Shown piece after piece: positions 1 through 4,832 of a DNA stretch of 8,414 bases (position 1 is the first letter of the stretch; every line of letters begins with the position of its first letter). Source of the stretch: an uncultured Eubacterium sp. (GTDB lineage Bacteria > Bacillota > Clostridia > Oscillospirales > Acutalibacteraceae); the NCBI GenBank assembly GCA_945980015.1, contig CAMFQI010000029.1, forward strand, positions 1 to 8,414, read 5' to 3'. The notes below the pieces were generated by a model. The model was not told the origin of the DNA. It did no database searches and saw only the letters and a program-made list of their open reading frames with translations. The position numbers and the translations under genes are program-made.

Positions 1-2
1 AC

Positions 3-149
3 ACAATGAAGGCTTATGTAAATGTTACACACGCAAACGTCGCTGTAATCAAGGATAAGAGCGCAAGCCTTGACATCACAATGCAGTGGAAGTATCCTGC
101 TTCGGCTGAATATCTCCAGTCAAGCAAGGGCGTTACACTCGTTGGCTAA
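3..149 (+). CDS. 3' end of an unrecognised protein gene (partial)
   Basis: An open frame enters from the left edge and ends at TAA (147-149), giving about 48 residues that finish in ...KGVTLVG. The alternating polar/hydrophobic pattern (AYVNVTH, ASLDITMQW) suggests beta-strands, as in the C-terminal beta-sandwich of a surface or secreted protein, but this is only an impression and I do not recognise the family. There is an ATG at 6-8, but no upstream sequence is available to show a ribosome binding site, and a 47-residue stand-alone gene is less likely than a C-terminal fragment. A strong terminator follows 16 bp after the stop, which supports this being a real gene end. Frame and stop are seen directly; function is unknown. 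Confidence 0.6.
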   Translation, partial: TMKAYVNVTHANVAVIKDKSASLDITMQWKYPASAEYLQSSKGVTLVG

Positions 150-165
150 TAAGTAACACATAATT

Positions 166-203
166 AAAAAGCAGTTTTGCGAAATGCAAGACTGCTTTTT
201 TTA
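166..203. terminator. Bidirectional rho-independent terminator
   Basis: The arms AAAAAGCAGTTTTGC (166-180) and GCAAGACTGCTTTTT (186-200) pair along 15 positions with a single G-U wobble, around the 5-base loop GAAAT. The plus strand ends in a T-run through 202, and the A-run at 166-170 becomes a T-run on the minus strand. The hairpin can therefore terminate both the gene ending at 149 (+) and the hydrolase gene ending at 208 (-), which converge here. Confidence 0.93.
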
Positions 204-207
204 TTAT

Positions 208-1152
208 CTATTCTTTTGTCTTTAGTTTGTACAATACCACGATAAGGGTAGAAGCGAAAATACCCACCGATAAAATTATCGACGCAATGATTATTGATTT
301 ATTCAGTGAGGCTGTGCTGTCTTTTTGAGGCAAAACATATTCGGACTCAAATCCCTTGCATTTATAATCTGCAAAACGAATATCGTTTGACATATTGCCG
401 TTTGGAACAAATATTTCTTTCAGCTCCTGATCCTCATAAAGCCAAGTATAAAACCAATTGGAAATATAATAAGCGTACAATTCGGGGTCGGTAAAACATG
501 CGACGTGACTTGCATTTTTCAGCGACACATACACGGCGGGACCTCGGCACGCATCATACATAGGCTCAACCCAAAGCTGAGGAGCAATAACAGTATCGTT
601 TTCACCGGCGAAGAACAAAGCAGGAGTTTGAAGTTCAACACGCTCGCTTTCAATATTGCTTCCTGCTATTGAAGCGACAACACCTATCCTTTCGTCCTTT
701 ACTGCCGCATTAATACTGCTTCGTCCACCAAGTGAATGACCTGCGGCGCCTATGCGAGAGGTATCTACTCTTCGGTAAAGCGGACAATCGGGATTATCAT
801 TTTGTTCGATGATATAATCAATCGCACCGCTGACAACGCTTCCGTCATACAAAAGACTGTCTGTACTTGCAACGACAATAAAGCCCTCCTGAGCCAAAAG
901 GCTGAAAATATCCTCATACGATTTCGGCGGAACATACGTGCCGTTTGACCAAACAACAACAGGAAGCTTCATACGAGCATTGAAATTTTCGGGATATACG
1001 ACGATATACGAAAATTCAGTCGAATCAAAGTCGCCCAAAACCGCAACATCGTCATTTGAAGCATTGTCCGAAGCATAGACAAGAGATGTTACAGGAAGCA
1101 AAATCAACGCTGTAAGCAACAAAATCAAAAGCGGTTTATTTAATTTTTTCAT
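208..1152 (-). CDS. Membrane-anchored extracellular alpha/beta hydrolase (esterase/chlorophyllase/dienelactone hydrolase-like)
   Basis: The 314-residue protein is a predicted secreted serine hydrolase, probably cleaving an ester bond; the substrate is unknown. Residues 1-27 form a signal peptide (KKLNK, then a leucine-rich core, then a probable cut after VYA). The hydrolase core spans about 45-240: strand and oxyanion region PVVVWSNGT (64-72), nucleophile elbow GHSLGG with Ser140, likely acid Asp186 in GENDTVI, and likely base His216 in NASHVACF. Cys202 and Cys219 could form a disulfide. Residues about 286-307 are a second hydrophobic helix followed by KLKTKE, which would anchor the enzyme to the outer membrane face. 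The ATG start has GGGGAG 12 bases upstream. It has its own promoter (1189-1217) and ends at a shared terminator. The fold and catalytic Ser are secure; the sub-family (PET-hydrolase/chlorophyllase/PAF-acetylhydrolase-like) is inference. Confidence 0.88.
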   Translation of the reverse strand: MKKLNKPLLILLLTALILLPVTSLVYASDNASNDDVAVLGDFDSTEFSYIVVYPENFNARMKLPVVVWSNGTYVPPKSYEDIFSLLAQEGFIVVASTDSLLYDGSVVSGAIDYIIEQNDNPDCPLYRRVDTSRIGAAGHSLGGRSSINAAVKDERIGVVASIAGSNIESERVELQTPALFFAGENDTVIAPQLWVEPMYDACRGPAVYVSLKNASHVACFTDPELYAYYISNWFYTWLYEDQELKEIFVPNGNMSNDIRFADYKCKGFESEYVLPQKDSTASLNKSIIIASIILSVGIFASTLIVVLYKLKTKE

Positions 1153-1188
1153 ATTGCTTTATCACTCCCCTTTTGCAAATAAGGTTAT

Positions 1189-1217
1189 ATCATAAAACGG
1201 CTTGAACCTAAATTCAA
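1189..1217 (-). promoter_or_regulatory. Promoter of the hydrolase gene
   Basis: Read on the minus strand, TTGAAT (-35; 1212-1217) is followed by a 17-base spacer and TATGAT (-10; 1189-1194). This places transcription start near 1182, about 30 bases before the ATG at 1152. The -35 box lies inside the stem of the upstream gene's terminator. The motif fit is good but is not proof of activity. Confidence 0.55.
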
Positions 1218-1221
1218 GCCG
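1192..1221 (-). terminator. Rho-independent terminator of the GNAT-like gene
   Basis: On the minus strand CGGCTTGAA (1221-1213) pairs perfectly with TTCAAGCCG (1206-1198) around a 6-base loop and is followed by TTTTAT. It begins 10 bases after the TAA of the 1232-1813 gene, so it separates that transcript from the hydrolase gene. The T-run is short, so read-through is possible. Confidence 0.8.
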
Positions 1222-1231
1222 CCTTAAATTT

Positions 1232-1813
1232 TTACATATTATATGTCATTACCGTTTCGACAAACTGCGTATTCAAAAACTGCTTACGATAAGCCGTAAC
1301 AAAGCCCTTATACTCCATTCCCGACACATATCTGCGGCTGAAGGTTTCAAAAACAAGAGTAATATTTTCATTCTTTGAATACTCAATTATTTCATCAACA
1401 AGAGCTTCGATTTTTTCAAAATCAATCGTAGGACCGGAATAAATCGTCATAACTCTCGACGGCTTTGTATAAGGAAGAAGAATATCACAAATTTGCTCTG
1501 TGTTTTCTCTGTGAATAAAAACAGTAGAAGAAAACTTATATTTCTTCATTAAAGGAGCGTTAATTCCCTTATATTTATATTCAAAAGTAAGAGGGTCGCT
1601 CAAAACGGCAACTGCATCAAAATTTTCCGTTGCAAAAACCTTTGAGTTTTTCACCCATTTCGGCAGATGATAAGCAAAATAGTCCTTAATAAAGCTCTGC
1701 CTTTTTGTCATATCCATACAAAAGAACATAAAAAGCGGAAACTTAATCAAATTTTCGCTCATATCATTTGCTATTCTTGACACTTCGCTTCTCTTCAATT
1801 CCGTCACTAACAT
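1232..1813 (-). CDS. Degenerate GNAT-fold acetyltransferase-like protein
   Basis: This 193-residue cytosolic protein resembles small GNAT N-acyltransferases in layout. It has an N-terminal helical part with an aromatic-rich FPLFMFFCMD segment, a central strand region with FDAVAVLSDP, then strand-helix-strand, and the C-terminal pattern ETFSRR...MEYKGF (about 156-171), equivalent to the ET..N...YE..GF motif of the family. The acetyl-CoA pyrophosphate loop (R/Q-x-x-G-x-G/A) expected near 125-132 is not visible; the sequence there is YSGPTIDFEK, so activity is doubtful. I chose the ATG at 1811-1813, preceded by GGTGA. A longer frame could begin at a TTG at 1868-1870, but that TTG is part of the promoter's -35 box, so it would lie upstream of the transcript. 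The gene is monocistronic, with promoter and terminator both visible. The family call is tentative. Confidence 0.6.
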   Translation of the reverse strand: MLVTELKRSEVSRIANDMSENLIKFPLFMFFCMDMTKRQSFIKDYFAYHLPKWVKNSKVFATENFDAVAVLSDPLTFEYKYKGINAPLMKKYKFSSTVFIHRENTEQICDILLPYTKPSRVMTIYSGPTIDFEKIEALVDEIIEYSKNENITLVFETFSRRYVSGMEYKGFVTAYRKQFLNTQFVETVMTYNM

Positions 1814-1841
1814 AACATTCACCACGTATTTATTTACATAT

Positions 1842-1870
1842 ATAATACTATGTAAGCAAAGCATTTTCAA
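1842..1870 (-). promoter_or_regulatory. Promoter of the GNAT-like gene
   Basis: Minus-strand TTGAAA (1865-1870), a 17-base spacer, then TATTAT (1842-1847) form a near-consensus sigma-A-type promoter. The predicted start is near 1835, leaving a 22-base leader before the ATG at 1813. It fixes the short form of the gene as the likely true one. Confidence 0.7.
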
Positions 1871-1907
1871 GTGTTAGTTAGAACAATAAATAATTTTTTA
1901 ACAATTT

Positions 1908-1943
1908 AGCGTTATCTATGCTCGTAAGCGTTATCTATGCTCG
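1908..1943. repeat. Two 17-bp direct repeats across the MATE stop codon
   Basis: AGCGTTATCTATGCTCG occurs perfectly at 1908-1924 and 1927-1943, a 19-bp period with a 2-base gap (TA). The right-hand copy holds the last sense codons and stop codon (TAG, 1935-1937) of the MATE gene; the left-hand copy lies just downstream of it. It looks like a short local tandem duplication. I see no convincing GC-rich terminator hairpin in the rest of this gap (1871-1934), which is otherwise AT-rich. Confidence 0.9.
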
Positions 1944-3335
1944 ATTATCCGGATTTGGCAGTTTTTTTATCGTAGAATAAAACATTACGATGCTCAATGC
2001 TATACAACAGAAATCGGCAATTGGCTGTGCCCAAATAATTCCCTCAAGCTCAAAAAGTCTATCCATAATAAATAACATCGGAAGAAACACAAGTCCCTGT
2101 CGTCCTGCGGCGAGAATAAGCGACTGAAAGCCCTTGCCCATAGCCTGAAAGGCGTTGTTGATAACAAACATAATTCCGATAACCGTACCCGGTACCATAA
2201 GTGCGGTAATCATTTTTACGCCGTATTCAATAACAGTCTCGTCGTCAATAAACATTGCGATAATATTGTGCCTAAACAAAATATAAAACAGAGTAACTGT
2301 TGCACCGATTACGACGTTACACATTGTTCCGAAGGTAATGGTTTTCTTCATACGCGGATAATTTCTCGCGCCGTAGCAATAGCCGATAAGCGGCTGAATA
2401 CCCTGCGCAAGTCCGATTTGAAGCATCACGACAAGCAAATTCGCCTTCATCGCAACGCCCATTGCGGCAACAGCGTAATCGCCGTAGGTTGTAAGAAACA
2501 TATTGATTACAATATTCGACAGCGACATCAAAAGGTTATTAAGCGACGCAGGAATACCTACGTTAATTACTCCCTTTGCAATGCCGTTTTTTGCAGAAAA
2601 TCTTTTCGGGGTTATTGAAAGAATAGACCTGCCCTTGATGAAATAAAAAATAAAGTACAAAACAGATACGATATTTCCGATAACTGTCGCCATTGCCGCA
2701 CCGGCAACACCTAAGCCGAAGCCGAACGGCAACGAAAGACCGAAAAGCTTATCCCCCGCACCCAAAATGAACACAGGGTCTAAAACGATATTGACAATCT
2801 GACCGAGCACCATACCTATCATAGACTCCTTTGCCGCACCCTCGCCCCTGACGAGATTGCACGCAATAATGCTCAAAGTTACGAACGGTGCTCCGAGGCT
2901 TATCCAAAAAAGATAATCGCAGGCAAAATCAATAGTGTTGTCGCTAGCACCGACCAAATAAAGCAACGGTCTTCTGAAAATTATAAAGCCCGCCGCAACT
3001 ATAACGGAAATTGCAAGTCCTGTATAAATACAAAACGATGAAATAGATTTTATTCTTTCTCTCTGTCCCTCGCCGAGAGAACGGCTTATAAACGCACAGC
3101 CGCCTACTCCGAACAAATTTCCGAGTGCAAGAAAGAACAAGAACACAGGCATTGCAACGGATACTGCCGCAACCTGATTACTGTCCCCTGTCTGTCCTAC
3201 AAAAAAAGTATCGGCAAGGTTGTATATTATATTAATCAACATTCCGAGCATACTCGGTATTGCCAAAATACCGACTGCTCTGGGCACCTTATATTCACTG
3301 AAAACTAAGATATTATCTCTTTTTGACATAATCAT
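1935..3335 (-). CDS. MATE family efflux transporter (MepA-like)
   Basis: The 466-residue integral membrane protein is of normal length for a 12-helix MATE pump, which exports drugs or other organic cations in exchange for sodium or protons. Hydrophobic segments run throughout, arranged as two six-helix lobes. The N-lobe begins with the classic ILAIPSMLGMLINIIYNLADTFFVGQ-type segment (24-48, including Asp42), then NQVAAVSVAMP and GVGGCAFISRSLGEG. The C-lobe repeat has GIPASLNNLLMSLSNIVIN and AQGIQPLIGYCYGARN. Its ATG (3333-3335) overlaps the rsmA stop codon by 4 bp (ATGA), and no strong ribosome binding site precedes it, so translation is probably coupled to rsmA. A second in-frame ATG lies two codons later (3327-3329). 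Family assignment is very secure and MepA-like sub-family is likely; the substrate cannot be told. Confidence 0.95.
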   Translation of the reverse strand: MIMSKRDNILVFSEYKVPRAVGILAIPSMLGMLINIIYNLADTFFVGQTGDSNQVAAVSVAMPVFLFFLALGNLFGVGGCAFISRSLGEGQRERIKSISSFCIYTGLAISVIVAAGFIIFRRPLLYLVGASDNTIDFACDYLFWISLGAPFVTLSIIACNLVRGEGAAKESMIGMVLGQIVNIVLDPVFILGAGDKLFGLSLPFGFGLGVAGAAMATVIGNIVSVLYFIFYFIKGRSILSITPKRFSAKNGIAKGVINVGIPASLNNLLMSLSNIVINMFLTTYGDYAVAAMGVAMKANLLVVMLQIGLAQGIQPLIGYCYGARNYPRMKKTITFGTMCNVVIGATVTLFYILFRHNIIAMFIDDETVIEYGVKMITALMVPGTVIGIMFVINNAFQAMGKGFQSLILAAGRQGLVFLPMLFIMDRLFELEGIIWAQPIADFCCIALSIVMFYSTIKKLPNPDNRA

Positions 3336-4192
3336 TCAAACAGTAAATCACTTAGATTTACAAGTTCCTCCATTGTAAGTTGCTCTGCTCTGACATTTGC
3401 AGTATAGCCCATTTCCTGCAACGCCTGTGTTATCCTCGCTTTGCCTATTCCCATTGTGTTTGAAAGCGAATTAACAAGCGTTTTTCTTCTCTGGGCAAAT
3501 GCGGATTTCACAAGCGAAAAGAACTGCTTTTCATTTTTAACCTTATATTTCGGCTCCTTATGAAGCGTGATTTTTATTACGGACGAATCGACCTTCGGGC
3601 TCGGCATAAAGCTTTCCCTACCGACGTCAAACAAAATTTCACTCTCGCCGTAGTATTCTACCGCAACGCTCACGGCACCGGCTTCACGGCTTGATATTTC
3701 GGCGCAAAGCCTTTGGGCAGCCTCGAGCTGTACCATAACCTCGATTTCGGTTATTGGAAGCCTGCTTTGAAGCAAGGTCATAATTACAGGCGAGGTGATA
3801 TAATAAGGGAGATTAGCGCAAACCTTAACTTCTTTGAAGCCGCAAAGTCTTTCGTCAATAATCTGCTTTAGGTTAAGCTTCATAACGTCGCCCTTAACAA
3901 GCTCAAAATTATCATAATCACCGAGCGTTTTTTCAAGCACGGGATAAAGCCTTTCATCAAGCTCGATTGAAACAACCTTACCTGCCGCCCTGCAAAGCTC
4001 TTTTGTAAGCACGCCCACACCGGGGCCTACCTCAAGCACGGCGGTATCACGGTCAACACCGAGCATTTCTACCATTTTCGGACAAACGTCAGCGTCAATA
4101 ATAAAATTCTGACCGAGTGCCTTTGAAAAATTAAAGCCATATGGTGTTAGTAATTTTTTCAACTCATTATAGTCGCACAAATTATAGTCCAA
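3332..4192 (-). CDS. rsmA: 16S rRNA (adenine1518-N6/adenine1519-N6)-dimethyltransferase RsmA/KsgA
   Basis: The enzyme dimethylates two adjacent adenines in the loop near the 3' end of 16S rRNA using S-adenosylmethionine, during small-subunit maturation. The 286-residue length is normal. Visible motifs, in order: KALGQNFIID (24-33), SAM-binding VLEVGPGVGVLT (52-63), acidic ribose-contact Glu77 in SIELDE, GDV (101-103), catalytic NLPYYITSP (127-135), FMPSPKVDSSVI (195-206) and the helical C-terminal AFAQRRKTLVNSL (231-243). NLPY is the RsmA/Erm-type adenine N6-methyltransferase motif. The C-terminal domain and the lack of a resistance context favour the housekeeping RsmA over an Erm resistance enzyme. 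Translation starts at TTG (4190-4192), supported by AAAGGGAGG 7 bases upstream. It is the first gene of a two-gene operon with the MATE pump. Confidence 0.97.
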   Translation of the reverse strand: MDYNLCDYNELKKLLTPYGFNFSKALGQNFIIDADVCPKMVEMLGVDRDTAVLEVGPGVGVLTKELCRAAGKVVSIELDERLYPVLEKTLGDYDNFELVKGDVMKLNLKQIIDERLCGFKEVKVCANLPYYITSPVIMTLLQSRLPITEIEVMVQLEAAQRLCAEISSREAGAVSVAVEYYGESEILFDVGRESFMPSPKVDSSVIKITLHKEPKYKVKNEKQFFSLVKSAFAQRRKTLVNSLSNTMGIGKARITQALQEMGYTANVRAEQLTMEELVNLSDLLFE

Positions 4193-4199
4193 GCCGACG

Positions 4200-4208
4200 C
4201 CTCCCTTT
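4200..4208 (-). promoter_or_regulatory. Ribosome binding site that fixes the rsmA TTG start
   Basis: AAAGGGAGG on the minus strand sits 7 bases before the TTG at 4192. No in-frame ATG near the N-terminus has comparable support, so this site decides the unusual start codon. Confidence 0.85.
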
Positions 4209-4221
4209 ACAAATATTCAGT

Positions 4222-4250
4222 ATTTTAACATATATTAATATGTATATCAA
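4222..4250 (-). promoter_or_regulatory. Promoter of the rsmA-MATE operon
   Basis: Minus-strand TTGATA (4245-4250), a 17-base AT-rich spacer, then TAAAAT (4222-4227). The predicted start is near 4215, giving a leader of about 22 bases that contains the rsmA ribosome binding site. The spacer contains the palindrome ATATTAATAT, which is probably only compositional. Confidence 0.65.
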
Positions 4251-4265
4251 TAGCAAAAGTTTATA

Positions 4266-4277
4266 AAAATCGGCTAT
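4266..4277 (-). promoter_or_regulatory. Possible third, degenerate MarR-type operator
   Basis: The minus strand reads AATAGCCGATTT, matching 8 of 12 positions of the two perfect operators further right, including an unbroken 7-base TAGCCGA. It abuts the -35 box of the regulator promoter and lies about 16 bp upstream of the -35 box of the rsmA promoter. It lacks the outer TTAG/CTAA symmetry, so binding is uncertain. Confidence 0.35.
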
Positions 4278-4304
4278 TGACAATCAAAAATATTGTGATA
4301 TAAT
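4277..4304 (+). promoter_or_regulatory. Consensus promoter of the MarR-ABC-ABC operon
   Basis: TTGACA (4277-4282) and TATAAT (4299-4304) both match the sigma-70/sigma-A consensus exactly, with a 16-base spacer. The predicted start is near 4311, inside the first operator palindrome. Such a strong promoter next to operators fits an operon normally held off by a repressor. Confidence 0.88.
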
Positions 4305-4309
4305 AATCG

Positions 4310-4336
4310 TTAGCCGACTAATATTTAGCCGACTAA
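4310..4336 (+). promoter_or_regulatory. Two tandem SlyA/MarR-type operators
   Basis: The 12-mer TTAGCCGACTAA occurs twice without mismatch, at 4310-4321 and 4325-4336, 15 bp apart start to start. Each copy has the form TTAG-N4-CTAA, the outer symmetry of the well-known SlyA operator (TTAGCAAGCTAA). They cover the predicted transcription start and early leader of the operon whose first gene encodes a MarR-family protein, so autorepression by roadblock or polymerase exclusion is the natural reading. The repeats are seen directly; the binding partner is inferred. Confidence 0.82.
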
Positions 4337-4345
4337 ACAAAAATT

Positions 4346-4352
4346 GAGGTGA
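4346..4352 (+). promoter_or_regulatory. Ribosome binding site of the MarR gene (TTG start)
   Basis: GAGGTGA lies 6 bases before the TTG at 4359-4361. The next downstream candidate starts would remove the unusual proline-rich N-terminus but have no comparable site, so the TTG is preferred. Confidence 0.78.
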
Positions 4353-4358
4353 AACAAA

Positions 4359-4832
4359 TTGTACAATAAAAGACCTTTGCCGCCGCCTCCCCCGAGAGGA
4401 AACATCGGTGCAAGAATAGGCTTTATTTCAAGAAAATCAAAAAATTATTTTAATCAGGTAGTATCCGAGGAGGGCTTGTTTGCAGGACAGCACCACATCA
4501 TTATGATGCTCGAGCGAGTAGGCTGCGCAACGGTGAGCCAAATTGCCGAAGAAATGAGAACAACGAGCGCAACTGCCTCTGTAAGCATAAAAAGGCTTGA
4601 AAAAGCAGGATTTGTGGAAAAACTGCCTGACGAAAGCGACGCAAGAATAACAAAAATATATCTCACCGACAAGGCGCTTGCGGTTACGCAGAGGATAAAA
4701 TCAAAGATGGACGAGGCCGAGGAGTCGCTGACTCAAGGGCTTACGCAAGAGGAAAAATACCAATTGTCCGATTTGTTGGACAAAGTTGTTAACAATATAA
4801 TTTCGCAAAAGGAGTGTGATGAAAAATGCTGA
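4359..4832 (+). CDS. MarR/SlyA-family transcriptional regulator
   Basis: A 157-residue dimeric winged-helix repressor, of ordinary family length. After a proline-rich N-terminus (RPLPPPPPRG, 5-14), helix 1 covers about 16-38, followed by AGQHHIIMMLE (42-52), the helix-turn-helix ATVSQIAEEM...TASVSIKRLEKAGFV (57-86), and the wing with DESDARITKIYLT (91-103), where Asp94 and Arg96 are the usual wing residues. The C-terminal helices (about 105-149) would complete the dimer interface. It starts at TTG with a good ribosome binding site. It is first in an operon with two ABC exporter genes and overlaps the next gene by 7 bp. Two SlyA-like palindromes at its own start site suggest autorepression relieved by a ligand, probably an exported compound. 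The family is certain; the ligand is unknown. Confidence 0.95.
   Translation: MYNKRPLPPPPPRGNIGARIGFISRKSKNYFNQVVSEEGLFAGQHHIIMMLERVGCATVSQIAEEMRTTSATASVSIKRLEKAGFVEKLPDESDARITKIYLTDKALAVTQRIKSKMDEAEESLTQGLTQEEKYQLSDLLDKVVNNIISQKECDEKC

Noticed and set aside
6..149. Small complete gene starting at the ATG at 6-8
   Set aside because: No upstream sequence is available to show a ribosome binding site, and the frame is open to the window edge; a C-terminal fragment is more likely.
1814..1870. Extra 19 N-terminal residues for the GNAT-like gene, from a TTG at 1868-1870
   Set aside because: That TTG is part of a TTGAAA -35 box with a well-spaced TATTAT -10, so transcription starts downstream of it; the ATG at 1811-1813 fits better.
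3332..4192. Erm-type macrolide-resistance methylase
   Set aside because: Shares NLPY with Erm, but length, C-terminal motifs (FMPSPKVDSSVI, AFAQRRKTLVNSL) and lack of a leader peptide or attenuator point to the housekeeping RsmA.
4228..4244. Operator palindrome around ATATTAATAT in the rsmA promoter spacer
   Set aside because: The symmetry is short and made only of A/T in an AT-rich spacer; it does not resemble the TTAGCCGACTAA operators.
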